Assembly: GCA_900768505.1 (NCBI GenBank)
Contig: CAAGED010000041.1
Span: 1 to 49,903, forward strand
DNA from: Lentisphaeria bacterium
GTDB taxonomy: Bacteria > Verrucomicrobiota > Lentisphaeria > Victivallales > Victivallaceae
Length of the DNA: 49,903 bases
Direction: 5' to 3'
Below are positions 16,601 through 25,216 of the stretch, one piece after another; the stretch's first letter is position 1; the number at the start of each line of letters is the position of its first letter. A program made the position numbers and the translations under genes. The notes below the pieces were generated by a model that searched no databases, was not told the origin of the DNA, and saw nothing but the letters and a program-made list of their open reading frames with translations.

Positions 16601-18835
16601 TCAAATCAAACTCTGGGCATCCACGTCCACAAAAATCTCCACCCCGTTGGGATGGCAGAGGTGCAAAACCATATTGCGCAAATATTGACGCAGATATTTC
16701 AATTTATTTCCCCGCAGGGTAATTAAATAACGATATTTTCCCTTGGCCTTCTCCACTGGCGACGGCATGGCGGGAGTAAGTTCCACCTCTTCGTGGCAGG
16801 CCTGAAGAAGTTTATTGCCAAATTCCGTAGCATAACTGCGGCAGAGATTTTCATCTTCACTGCGAAAATGCACCACAATCAAATGGGTGAACGGCGGATA
16901 TTTCATATTTTTTCGAATATCCATATCGTTGTCAAAACAACCGATGTAATCACCATTGACGGCGTAATTTATGGTGTCGTTAAAAGGGGTGAATGTCTGA
17001 ACAATCACTTCGCCGGGCAAATCCCCCCGTCCGGCCCGCCCCGCCACCTGAGTAAGCAGTTGGAACGTCCGCTCCGCCGCCCGGAAATCCGGCACCAGCA
17101 ACCCCTGATCCGCATTGATGATTCCAACCAGTGTCACGTTGGGGAAATGCAATCCCTTGGCAATCATTTGAGTACCAATCAGAATATCGATTTCACCGCG
17201 TTTAAATGAATTCAACGCCGCCTCGTAACTCTTCAAGCCCCGCATGGTGTCCGAATCCATTCGGGCGATATAAGCATCCGGAAAAATCGCCTTGGCCGCC
17301 GCCTCCACCTTTTCCGTACCCACCCCGGAATAACGGATTTCCCGGCTGCCGCATTGCGGGCAAACTTCCGGCGCGTCCTCCACCCGGCCGCACATGTAGC
17401 AGGAGAGTTCCTGGGTTCGCCGGTGGTAGGTGTAGGAGACTGAACAATCCGGGCAGCCGGCAATATAACCGCAATCCTCACACATCATCTGCCTGGCGAA
17501 TCCCCGCCGATTGAGAAATAAAATCACCTGCTCTCCGTGGGCTAAGCGCTCTTTAATGCCATTGACCAGCATTTTAGAGAAGAAGGTAGATTGCCCCGGT
17601 TCATACCCCAATCGCCGATCCACCACGGTAAATTTAGGCAATTTTGTTGAGTCGATCCGCTGCCGCATTTCCTGCAAAACATATCGCCCGGTAACCGCGT
17701 TGTAGTAGGATTCAAACGCCGGAGTGGCCGAACCGAGAATTACGGCCGCCTGCTCCAGTTTTCCCCGCATAACCGCTACATCACGGGCGTGATAACGGGG
17801 AGCTTCGGATTGCTTGTAACTGCTTTCATGTTCCTCGTCCACAATAATCAAGCCTAAATTTTTAAATGGGGCAAACAAGGCGGAACGGGCGCCTACGGCA
17901 ATTCTGGATTCTCCATTGTCAATACGCCGCCACTCCCGGAAACGTTCGCCGTCCGTCAGACCACTGTGAAGAATTGATATGCCGTTGCCGAACCGGGCGC
18001 GAAACCGGCGTACCGTCTGGGGTGTAAGGGCAATTTCAGGAACCAGCACAATTGCCGACTTACCCGACTCCAGAACCCGGCTGATGGCCTGCAGATAAAC
18101 TTCGGTTTTGCCGCTGTTAGTCACGCCGTGGAGTAACATAACATGCCTCGGCTCCTCACCGGAAAGCATTTTTTCGAAGGTTGCAAGCGCATTTTTCTGC
18201 TCATCCGACGGAATCAGCGGAGCAGAAGCAACCGTTCCGACATTGCTCATATTAATCCGATCGGCTACTGGACGCTCGTCAAAAGTTACAAGGTCGCTTT
18301 TCTGCAGGGTGTTTAAACTTGAGAGGGAAAAATCATCCACCGCCTCCGCCAGTTCATCCCGGGTGAAACCAATTTCATTGCCGACGTTTTCCAGCAGAAA
18401 TTGTAAAATGCGCACCCGTCCCGCCGCCCGTTTGCTCTCGCCGTTGTCAATGACAAATTTATTGGCGGATGCGGTATCTTTCACCCGGTAAAAATTAGCT
18501 TTTTTAATAGCGATTCGACAATCCCGCACCACCGCCGGAAGCAAGGCGCGAACGGCACACTCGCAGCTGCAGCAATAATACTCCGCCATCCAGGCGCCCA
18601 ATTTCAATAAATTGGGGGGTATTTTGATCCTATTTTCACAGGGGGCTATAATATTTTTCAATTTTTCCGGACAATCCGAGTGGTCAACCAGCTCAATGAT
18701 AAAACCATAACACTGCCGCCTCCCAAAAGGCACCAGCACCCGGCTGCCCAGCGTGATCACATCGTTTAATTCCGGCGGAATCGCATAGTCAAAAGCCCGA
18801 TCCAGAGACACATCGGCAATAACCCGGGCAATCAT
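16601..18835 (-). CDS. priA: Primosomal replication-restart helicase PriA
   Basis: The 744-residue 3'-5' helicase reloads the replisome at stalled forks. The N-terminal DNA-binding domain (1-105) begins MIARVIADVSLDRAFDYAIP. The helicase core has Walker A GVTNSGKT (237-244), DEEH (333-336) and GSATPAFES. The zinc-binding insert has eight Cys residues (452, 455, 461, 464, 479, 482, 492, 495). Motifs V and VI follow (IGTQMIAKGLHFPNVTLVG, QVAGRAGRG). GGGGGAG lies 4 nt before the ATG. Length is normal. Confidence 0.97.
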   Translation of the reverse strand: MIARVIADVSLDRAFDYAIPPELNDVITLGSRVLVPFGRRQCYGFIIELVDHSDCPEKLKNIIAPCENRIKIPPNLLKLGAWMAEYYCCSCECAVRALLPAVVRDCRIAIKKANFYRVKDTASANKFVIDNGESKRAAGRVRILQFLLENVGNEIGFTRDELAEAVDDFSLSSLNTLQKSDLVTFDERPVADRINMSNVGTVASAPLIPSDEQKNALATFEKMLSGEEPRHVMLLHGVTNSGKTEVYLQAISRVLESGKSAIVLVPEIALTPQTVRRFRARFGNGISILHSGLTDGERFREWRRIDNGESRIAVGARSALFAPFKNLGLIIVDEEHESSYKQSEAPRYHARDVAVMRGKLEQAAVILGSATPAFESYYNAVTGRYVLQEMRQRIDSTKLPKFTVVDRRLGYEPGQSTFFSKMLVNGIKERLAHGEQVILFLNRRGFARQMMCEDCGYIAGCPDCSVSYTYHRRTQELSCYMCGRVEDAPEVCPQCGSREIRYSGVGTEKVEAAAKAIFPDAYIARMDSDTMRGLKSYEAALNSFKRGEIDILIGTQMIAKGLHFPNVTLVGIINADQGLLVPDFRAAERTFQLLTQVAGRAGRGDLPGEVIVQTFTPFNDTINYAVNGDYIGCFDNDMDIRKNMKYPPFTHLIVVHFRSEDENLCRSYATEFGNKLLQACHEEVELTPAMPSPVEKAKGKYRYLITLRGNKLKYLRQYLRNMVLHLCHPNGVEIFVDVDAQSLI

Positions 18836-18963
18836 ATCTCCCCCTGTAAAAAATTTTTTATTCTGCCGCTCATGGCGTTTTCCCGGCTGAGAAATTCATT
18901 TGCAAAATTGGAATACGACTGACCCCAAGCAACCGGGTAACACATTGGTTCGGCAACTCCTGA

Positions 18964-19881
18964 TCAGGCGTCAACAATGGCAAACATCAAGGTAATTTTA
19001 AACACCACCTTGTCCCCCACGGTCATGTAACCGGTGCCCTTGCCAAACTTGGATTGTCCCGGCGGCAGCACGATGTTGCAAACAAACTGATCCCCCGGAA
19101 AAACCGGAGCAAAACTCTCAGCACGGTCGATGGACATAAAATAACCGAGTTTTCCCTTGTTTTCCGGGCGTGCCAACACACTGGCGCAACCGGATTGAGC
19201 AGCAATCTCGCACATCAGCGATTCCGGAAGCGTAGCATAATCCTCCGGCAATCCCCGGAAGAAATCCTCGTTGCCGGTAACATTCTTCACTGCGTAAACA
19301 TTGTCACCGTCAATTTTGGCAATATGATCAATCAGCAAAAATGGATAACGATGGGGCACCAGCTGCATAATTCCGGTAACATCCATCTGAGTAGAGGAAC
19401 ACTTGTCAAATTCCGTAAACATTTCCGGCATTTCCATCGGACCGATTTTATCCCGAAGCGCCAGCGTAATACGCGCCTGGCAGGTCACACCCTCTTTATT
19501 GCTGCACTTGGTAACCACCACTGCTTCATTTTCGGCAATGGACTCCACATCCGCCTCAATTTTTACCCGGTCGCCGGGCAGATTGGGCTTGCGGAATTTC
19601 ACCTTCTCCAGAACTCGCATGTAAAGATCCTTCTCCCGGGCCGGGTCAAGTTTATCCCACACCGCAATCTGCGCCAGCTGCTTCATTGCCTCCACCTGAA
19701 GCACGCCAGGCATGATCGGGTGATGAGGGAAATGCCCCTGAAAGAACTTCTCGTTTATGCTCAACGCTTTTACAGCGTTCAATTTGGTTTCGCTTTCGAT
19801 TTCGACGCGATCAAGCATCAGCATCGGGTAACGGTAGGGTAACACTCTTTTAATCGCATTGAGGTCCAAAACTCGTGCCAT
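18964..19881 (-). CDS. fabZ: Fused double (3R)-hydroxyacyl-ACP dehydratase FabZ; second domain lacks the catalytic His
   Basis: The 305-residue protein contains two FabZ hot-dog domains in tandem. Domain 1 (about 5-145) is complete, with FFQGHFPHHPIMPGV (H50) and QVEAMKQ (E64), the active pair that dehydrates 3-hydroxyacyl-ACP. Domain 2 (about 165-303) starts again with IMQLVPHRYPFLLIDHI, as in domain 1. Its active-site loop reads FFRGLPEDYATLPES, with His replaced by Leu and the loop rebuilt, while CEIAAQ keeps the Glu (E225). Domain 2 is therefore probably non-dehydratase and may be structural or bind acyl chains. AAGGAGC precedes the ATG. It lies 123 nt after lpxC. In Bacteroidetes lpxC and fabZ are fused; here they are neighbours. 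Confidence 0.9.
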   Translation of the reverse strand: MARVLDLNAIKRVLPYRYPMLMLDRVEIESETKLNAVKALSINEKFFQGHFPHHPIMPGVLQVEAMKQLAQIAVWDKLDPAREKDLYMRVLEKVKFRKPNLPGDRVKIEADVESIAENEAVVVTKCSNKEGVTCQARITLALRDKIGPMEMPEMFTEFDKCSSTQMDVTGIMQLVPHRYPFLLIDHIAKIDGDNVYAVKNVTGNEDFFRGLPEDYATLPESLMCEIAAQSGCASVLARPENKGKLGYFMSIDRAESFAPVFPGDQFVCNIVLPPGQSKFGKGTGYMTVGDKVVFKITLMFAIVDA

Positions 19882-20004
19882 CTCTTCAGCTCCTTAATAC
19901 AGCTCAATTTTAAATTAATCTTAATTTGCAAATAATATAAAAATTTTTCCCGGCAGCGGCAAGTTTACCGCCAGATAACGCTCATGCCGCCTTGCGGACA
20001 AAAT

Positions 20005-20856
20005 TTATTTCTCCATCAACTGCTTCTCCATCGCACCGGCCAGCTCCACGTTCCGCGGATGCCCCGGCTTAATCGCCATAATGTTGCCTTTAACCCGGCG
20101 GCCGCAAAGGTAAATATCGCCGATTAGATCCAGAATCTTATGCCGGACAATTTCGTTGGGATAACGCAGCCCCTCCTTGCAGATAATCGCTCCGTCATGG
20201 ATAATCGCCGCCGAATCCAGACTACCTCCCTTGCACAACCCCATGGCCAGAAGCTGCGCCAAATCATTGTAGGCGACAAACGTACGAGCACCGGAAATCT
20301 CCTTAAAAAAGGACTCCTGAGTTACCGTCAACGAAAAATACTGCGGGTCAGTGGGACTACCGGCAAACGAAGTTACGCAGGCAATCCGCAACTCATCCGC
20401 CGGAGTAATCACCAACTGGCTGTCGCCCTGCTGCACATGAATAATCGCACTGGGAGTATAAAACTGTGCCGGAGCATCCTGCTCCACGACACCGGCCTCC
20501 TTAATCATATTATAATAAGTAAGCGCACTGCCGTCGGCAATTGGCGGCTCCATGCCGTCCATTTCAATTACCGCATTGTCAATTCCGCAAACGTGCAATG
20601 CGGACATAATGTGCTCCACGGTATATACCCGGGCGTCGCCGGAGGCGATGGTGGTACCCCGCCTGACATCAACCACATTGGAAGCCAAAGCCCGAACCCA
20701 GGGTGCGCCGGGCAAATCAACCCGCCGAAATAAAATTCCACTGTTAACTTCGCCGGGCAACATTTTAACCGTCGCCCGATCTCCGGTATGCAGTGCGATT
20801 CCGGAAAAAAAGGCGGAACCTGCCAAAGTTTTTTGTTTTTCCATAAAAATTACCAT
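20005..20856 (-). CDS. lpxC: UDP-3-O-acyl-N-acetylglucosamine deacetylase LpxC
   Basis: The zinc enzyme commits UDP-acyl-GlcNAc to lipid A synthesis. The 283-residue length fits stand-alone LpxC. Zinc and catalytic residues are visible: EH in VYTVEHIMSALH (E81, H82), RHKILDLIGD (H239, D243) and GHPRNVEL (H266). The N-terminus KTLAGSAFFSGIALHTGD matches the first subdomain. GAAGG lies close to the first ATG; a second ATG four codons later is possible. It shows that the cell has an LPS-type outer membrane. Confidence 0.96.
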   Translation of the reverse strand: MVIFMEKQKTLAGSAFFSGIALHTGDRATVKMLPGEVNSGILFRRVDLPGAPWVRALASNVVDVRRGTTIASGDARVYTVEHIMSALHVCGIDNAVIEMDGMEPPIADGSALTYYNMIKEAGVVEQDAPAQFYTPSAIIHVQQGDSQLVITPADELRIACVTSFAGSPTDPQYFSLTVTQESFFKEISGARTFVAYNDLAQLLAMGLCKGGSLDSAAIIHDGAIICKEGLRYPNEIVRHKILDLIGDIYLCGRRVKGNIMAIKPGHPRNVELAGAMEKQLMEK

Positions 20857-20865
20857 TAAACCTTC

Positions 20866-20895
20866 TTGTAAAAAAATAATAATGCGTCATAATAT
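20866..20895 (+). promoter_or_regulatory. Candidate promoter for miaA
   Basis: TTGTAA and TAATAT are 18 bp apart (17 bp to ATAATA), about 64 nt before the miaA ATG, in the divergent lpxC-miaA gap. The opposite strand offers TATATT and TATTAT as -10 boxes for lpxC, but no clear -35. Confidence 0.4.
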
Positions 20896-20958
20896 AGTCG
20901 CTTGAAAGCAAATTAAAAACCGTAAACTGCTCTTTTATCATTAAAATATCGGTAAAAA

Positions 20959-21960
20959 ATGGAAAATAAAACCAAAATTATTGTTATTACCGCACCAACC
21001 GCCACCGGCAAAACCAATTTGGCCGTCAAATTAGCCGCCATGCTCGGCGGTGAAATCGTCAGTGTGGACTCGCGGCAAGTATATCGTTTTCTGGATTTAG
21101 GCACTGGAAAAGATTTGGACGAATACGTCGTCGACGGCAAAAAAGTACCATACCACCTGATTGATATTGAAGATGTCAAAAACGAATACCATCTGGCAGC
21201 GTTCTGCCGGGATGCCAAACTCGCCATTGCCGACATCACCGCCCGGGATAAACTGCCCATTCTCTGCGGCGGCAGTACCTTGTATCTGGACGCACTGCTG
21301 AACAATTACGAGCTGCCGGGGGCGGCACCCGACCCGGAGTTTCGGGCTCAACTGGATCAGATGAGCCTGAATGAACTCAATATTATGTTGGAAAATCTAA
21401 ATGCAAATTTCTACGCCTCGTTTCAGGAGCGCACCAACCACAACCGGCTGCGCCGCGCCATAGAAATATGCAAATTTAATGCCGAACTACCTCCGGATAC
21501 AACGGAAAAAACTCCACTCACTCCGGAGTATGAGCCATTAATTATCGGACTCTACCTCCCGCGGGAGCAGGTGCGCAAAAATATTGAACTTCGGCTGGAT
21601 GCCAGATTGGCCGCCGGTATGATTGAGGAGGTCAGAAACCTCCACACCAAACACCACATCTCCTACGCCCGTCTGGAGCGGCTGGGGTTGGAATATAGGG
21701 AAATCTCCCGCTACCTTGCCAATGAAATCAGTTACGAAGAAATGCGCGGCACTCTGCTGAATAAAATTCGTCAATTCGCCAAACGGCAGGATATTTGGTT
21801 TCGGAAAATGGAGCGCAACGGCCAACTGATTCACTGGCTGCCCAAAACCCCGGAAGTAGCCAACCAGGCGGTGCAGCTGATAAAACAATTTTGTGCCGGC
21901 GAACCGCTGCCGCCAATCACTCTGCGTCTCTCTGAAATAAATTACGGGCAACAATCATGA
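20959..21960 (+). CDS. miaA: tRNA dimethylallyltransferase MiaA
   Basis: The 333-residue enzyme adds a dimethylallyl group to A37 of tRNAs that read U-starting codons. The P-loop is APTATGKTN (12-20), with Ala where most homologues have Gly-Pro. Other MiaA motifs are VSVDSRQVYR, GTGKDL, VPYHLIDI and CGGSTLYLDAL, followed by the tRNA-binding middle part and QFAKRQDIWFRK. MiaB, which acts next on the same base, is also in this window (37148-38506). A glycosyltransferase gene overlaps its stop codon. Confidence 0.95.
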   Translation: MENKTKIIVITAPTATGKTNLAVKLAAMLGGEIVSVDSRQVYRFLDLGTGKDLDEYVVDGKKVPYHLIDIEDVKNEYHLAAFCRDAKLAIADITARDKLPILCGGSTLYLDALLNNYELPGAAPDPEFRAQLDQMSLNELNIMLENLNANFYASFQERTNHNRLRRAIEICKFNAELPPDTTEKTPLTPEYEPLIIGLYLPREQVRKNIELRLDARLAAGMIEEVRNLHTKHHISYARLERLGLEYREISRYLANEISYEEMRGTLLNKIRQFAKRQDIWFRKMERNGQLIHWLPKTPEVANQAVQLIKQFCAGEPLPPITLRLSEINYGQQS

Positions 21961-22949
21961 CTTCGGAACTTAATATTTCAGTCGCCCTGACCAGCTGCAA
22001 CGGGGCAAAATTTCTCCCCGCTCAACTGCACTCCATCCTTGACCAGAGCATTCGTCCCCGCGAAATTATCATCTGCGACGACTGCTCAAGCGACGCCACC
22101 GGGACAATTGCCGCAGATTATGCGAAAAAATATCCCGGCATTATACAGTTTCACGTCAACCCGCAACGGCTGGGGGCAACTAAAAATTTTGAGCGGGCAT
22201 TCGAACTGACCACGGGGGAGTACATTTTTTTGTGCGATCAGGACGACGTCTGGCTTCCCAACAAGGTTGCGGCCATGTTGGAGAGTTGCCGCAATCGCCC
22301 ATCGGTTGACGGAGTATTTTCCGACAGCCGGATTGTAGATGCCAATCTGCATTCAATCGGCAATTCAAATTGCGACACCCACCTGAAACTACGGGGATTC
22401 AATCCGGATTATCTGGCGGAAATTCAAGGTGACAACGATAAATTCATCGCCCAATTTCTCAAGCGGGTTCCACCTGCCGGACACGATATGATGCTGAAAG
22501 CCGGAACAAAAAAATATCTGCTCCCCTTTCCAGATCTCCCCAACTCCTACGACACATGGATTGGTCTGGCACTGGCAGCCCGGAATAAGTGGGCATTCAC
22601 TCCTCAAACTCTGACTCTTTTCCGTCAGCATGGAGCAAATTTATCCAACTCCGGGCAGGCGGCCAACTGGCGCACCAAGCTGGAGGCGGCACGCAACTCA
22701 ATTTGCAGCAACACGTTCGAGTGGAATTGCCAGATGTATGATTTCCTGCTGCAGCGTCTGGGGGAAACCTTGCCCGAACAACGGCGCAAAATATTAATGG
22801 AACGGCGGAATTATTCCGCCTGCCGCGCCGCAATGAATACCACATTTTTCCGCCGCCTGCCGCTGATTTGCCAGGCGTTAAACCGCCGCTGGTATCGGCG
22901 TTTCGGGCGGGGGTGGCAAAATCTAATTCAAGATTTACTTCTGCGCTGA
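21957..22949 (+). CDS. Family 2 glycosyltransferase
   Basis: The 330-residue GT-A fold enzyme has the N-terminal strand ISVALTSCNGAKFL, the nucleotide-binding CDDCSSDAT, and a DXD-type metal site in FLCDQDDVWLPNK. No membrane helix is evident, so it is probably cytoplasmic or peripheral. Donor and acceptor are unknown; relatives with CDQDD build O-antigen-like or capsule glycans. The start overlaps the miaA stop (ATGA), so it is translationally coupled to an unrelated housekeeping gene. Confidence 0.88.
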   Translation: MTSELNISVALTSCNGAKFLPAQLHSILDQSIRPREIIICDDCSSDATGTIAADYAKKYPGIIQFHVNPQRLGATKNFERAFELTTGEYIFLCDQDDVWLPNKVAAMLESCRNRPSVDGVFSDSRIVDANLHSIGNSNCDTHLKLRGFNPDYLAEIQGDNDKFIAQFLKRVPPAGHDMMLKAGTKKYLLPFPDLPNSYDTWIGLALAARNKWAFTPQTLTLFRQHGANLSNSGQAANWRTKLEAARNSICSNTFEWNCQMYDFLLQRLGETLPEQRRKILMERRNYSACRAAMNTTFFRRLPLICQALNRRWYRRFGRGWQNLIQDLLLR

Positions 22950-22973
22950 CGCAACTTATTTTTGAAAAACGAC

Positions 22974-23426
22974 TTACTCGCCCGCCCGAAGTTCCTCCGC
23001 CTCGGATTCCAAATAATTATTCAACTGCTCATCGTATTTCGGGTCAAAATACTGCTTGGTTTTTGGGTCAAGCTGCAACTGGCGGCTACGTTGGAAATTA
23101 GTTATATTCCACTGCATTTGCGGCGTGAGAAACTCCCCCTTGGCCACAAACGAAACCGTGTGCTGCGGAAATTCCCAGCTGATCCGCGCCTTGCCCCGTT
23201 TAGCTCCGTCGTACACGATATGCACTTCAGGCGACTGCTCTACCACCAACTTCGCCTCATCACCCTTGACCGCCTTAGATTTTATGGCAGCGGCACGAGC
23301 CATCTGAATCAACTTAGCCTCCTCCGCGGAATCCAATGCCTCGTTAATTGACTCAACGCCGCTTTGGCATGAAACCAGAATCAAAGCAAAAAGCATTGAC
23401 CACAAACACATAACAATTTTATTCAT
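22974..23426 (-). CDS. Small putative lipoprotein, unknown function
   Basis: 150 residues. The signal sequence ends in a lipobox, LILVSC, with the modified Cys near residue 19. The mature part is charged, with an Ala/Glu/Lys-rich helix (SAEEAKLIQMARAAAIK) and a later Phe/Trp beta-like segment (ISWEFPQHTVSFVA). I recognise no family. It lies 30 nt after the nif3-like gene on the same strand and converges on the glycosyltransferase gene 24 nt away. Confidence 0.65.
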   Translation of the reverse strand: MNKIVMCLWSMLFALILVSCQSGVESINEALDSAEEAKLIQMARAAAIKSKAVKGDEAKLVVEQSPEVHIVYDGAKRGKARISWEFPQHTVSFVAKGEFLTPQMQWNITNFQRSRQLQLDPKTKQYFDPKYDEQLNNYLESEAEELRAGE

Positions 23427-23456
23427 AATTAACCAGTCACCATATTTTTTCAGTTG

Positions 23457-24230
23457 TTATAAATTAGTGGGAATATCCAGAAAAGTAACCGGCAGCCGGA
23501 AACGCTGCTCAATAATTTCGCCCAACGCCTGCACCCCGCTGCATTCGCTTGCGTAATGCCCCAGGGCAATTACGGAAATATTATTTTCCAGCGCCACATG
23601 ATACATGGTGTGATCAAATTCGCCGGTAATCAAGCAATCCGCCCCCCCATTTATCGCCGCCAGCAAGCCGGAAAGCCCGGCGCCGCCGGAGATACACCCC
23701 ACCCGGCGACATTGAACATTGTTGGAACCGAAAAGTTTAAGATCCGGAGTAACGGCGGCATGGAACAATGCGGCAATTTCATCCGTTGCCAACGGACGAC
23801 GCAGATTGCCGATTACGCCAATATCCACATGGTCATAATTAAAAAACATCTCCCGCTCCTCCAATTTCAGCAAATCAGCCAGAAACACGTTATGGCCAAA
23901 CGTTGGATTGGCGTCCAGCGGCAAATGCACTGCATAAAGGCTGAGATTATTTTTGAACAAAAATTGCAATCGCCTGCCCACATCACCGGTAAAACGCCGG
24001 GGCTCAGCCCCCCAGCTTAATCCGTGATGCACCAATATAAAATCACAATTATCCGCCTTGGCCGCCTCGAAAGTAGCCATCGAAGCATCCACTGCCAAGG
24101 CAATTCTTTTAACCTTTCCGCTTCCCTCGACCTGCAACCCGTTATTGGAGAGATCAGCCGAAAATGCTTTTATGTTCAGTAAATTATCCAAAAAAGCCGT
24201 CAATTCTCCAACTGAAATAACATTTATCAT
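23457..24230 (-). CDS. Nif3/YbgI-family dinuclear metal-binding protein
   Basis: The 257-residue Nif3-like hexameric protein has metal-ligand motifs LVHHGLSWG, HLPLDANPTFGHN, ITGEFDHTMYH and ALGHYASE. The family often appears as GTP cyclohydrolase I type 2 in databases, but its true substrate is unsettled. The ATG start at MINVISVG has GGGAG 7 nt upstream; the TTG two codons earlier is less likely. It is third in a run of four genes (ricT, metallopeptidase, nif3, lipoprotein). Confidence 0.9.
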   Translation of the reverse strand: MINVISVGELTAFLDNLLNIKAFSADLSNNGLQVEGSGKVKRIALAVDASMATFEAAKADNCDFILVHHGLSWGAEPRRFTGDVGRRLQFLFKNNLSLYAVHLPLDANPTFGHNVFLADLLKLEEREMFFNYDHVDIGVIGNLRRPLATDEIAALFHAAVTPDLKLFGSNNVQCRRVGCISGGAGLSGLLAAINGGADCLITGEFDHTMYHVALENNISVIALGHYASECSGVQALGEIIEQRFRLPVTFLDIPTNL

Positions 24231-24255
24231 AATCAATCTCCCAAAATTGTCAGAA

Positions 24256-25182
24256 TTATTCCGTCTTATTTGACTCGCCGGATAAAAATCGATATTTAAT
24301 TATCCGCCATCTCAGATCACCATCCAGCGCCCGTTTTTCGGCAAAATTCAGCAATTCTGCGCGATTTTTCAGCCCACTGAGTTGAATAATTTCTTTATAG
24401 TAGAGACGGAACAACACCGCCTTCGCCGCGGTTACGCCAAATTTGGTCAGCCGCCGCTCCGCCGCCTTCATACGCCGCCAGATAAAATGATTTTTCAACA
24501 ATACTCCGCCAATCGCCGTCAATGCAACTGCCCAAAATGCCCATAGTGGCAGCGGCGAATCCAAAAACATATTCAACACCTCCCCGCACACCGGCAGCAA
24601 CGAAGCCAAAATAAATACTACCGCCTCGTAGCTGTGCACAAAACAATTGCCAACGTAACGCCGAAAGGCACTGCAACTGGTTTGGTAGGCGAAATACTCC
24701 TCAATCACATTGTCGTTAAGCTGCTGACGCGCCACATGACAAATTTCATGGGCCACCAACTCGGTACGGTCATAAATAAAATAACGGTTTCTGGTTCGAA
24801 ATTCCGAGCGCAGAAAGTAGGCGGATACATGATTTGAAGGGTCACAAATTGAACTGCCGCCCCACAAAATACCCACCTCTTCCGAGAGATAAAATCCCGG
24901 CGCCCAATCAATATTAAAATCATACAACCGTCCGCTGACAGCACCCCCTTCAGCCAGAATTTCCGGCGGAATCAACGTCTCCCGCTTCATTTTCGTGCCG
25001 TCAATGTCAATTATACCATCATTTTCCAACCGTTTACACAAACTCTCCAACGCCGACATTGACAACGACACCCGCAACTGGTAATCCCTTACCCCCTCCC
25101 CGGAGGCAGGAATAAACCCGGCCTGATCCAATTTTGCCAGATCAGCGACATCATCCCAATTTATTGTCGTTAAATCAATCAT
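24256..25182 (-). CDS. Membrane-anchored HExxH metallopeptidase-like protein
   Basis: 308 residues. The zinc motif AHEICH (HEICH, 145-149) is followed after 11-12 residues by E161/E162 (NVIEEYFAYQ), a plausible third ligand of gluzincin type. Two membrane segments follow (about 186-207 and 212-230), so the catalytic part is N-terminal to the hairpin, on the same side as the C-terminal basic helix region (RRMKAAERRLTK). I do not recognise the family. It sits between ricT (34 nt) and the nif3-like gene (25 nt) and is presumably cotranscribed. Confidence 0.65.
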   Translation of the reverse strand: MIDLTTINWDDVADLAKLDQAGFIPASGEGVRDYQLRVSLSMSALESLCKRLENDGIIDIDGTKMKRETLIPPEILAEGGAVSGRLYDFNIDWAPGFYLSEEVGILWGGSSICDPSNHVSAYFLRSEFRTRNRYFIYDRTELVAHEICHVARQQLNDNVIEEYFAYQTSCSAFRRYVGNCFVHSYEAVVFILASLLPVCGEVLNMFLDSPLPLWAFWAVALTAIGGVLLKNHFIWRRMKAAERRLTKFGVTAAKAVLFRLYYKEIIQLSGLKNRAELLNFAEKRALDGDLRWRIIKYRFLSGESNKTE

Positions 25183-25216
25183 AATTCAATTCAGCCGTTA
25201 ATTCCAATTACGCGGA

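Noticed and set aside
19054..19842. A 262-codon plus-strand open frame across the fabZ fusion
   Set aside because: Antisense shadow of a gene with well-placed catalytic motifs. No start signal or family.
15267..20856. A defence island around the Schlafen-type gene
   Set aside because: The neighbours priA, fabZ and lpxC are housekeeping genes. No nuclease, toxin or restriction gene is present.
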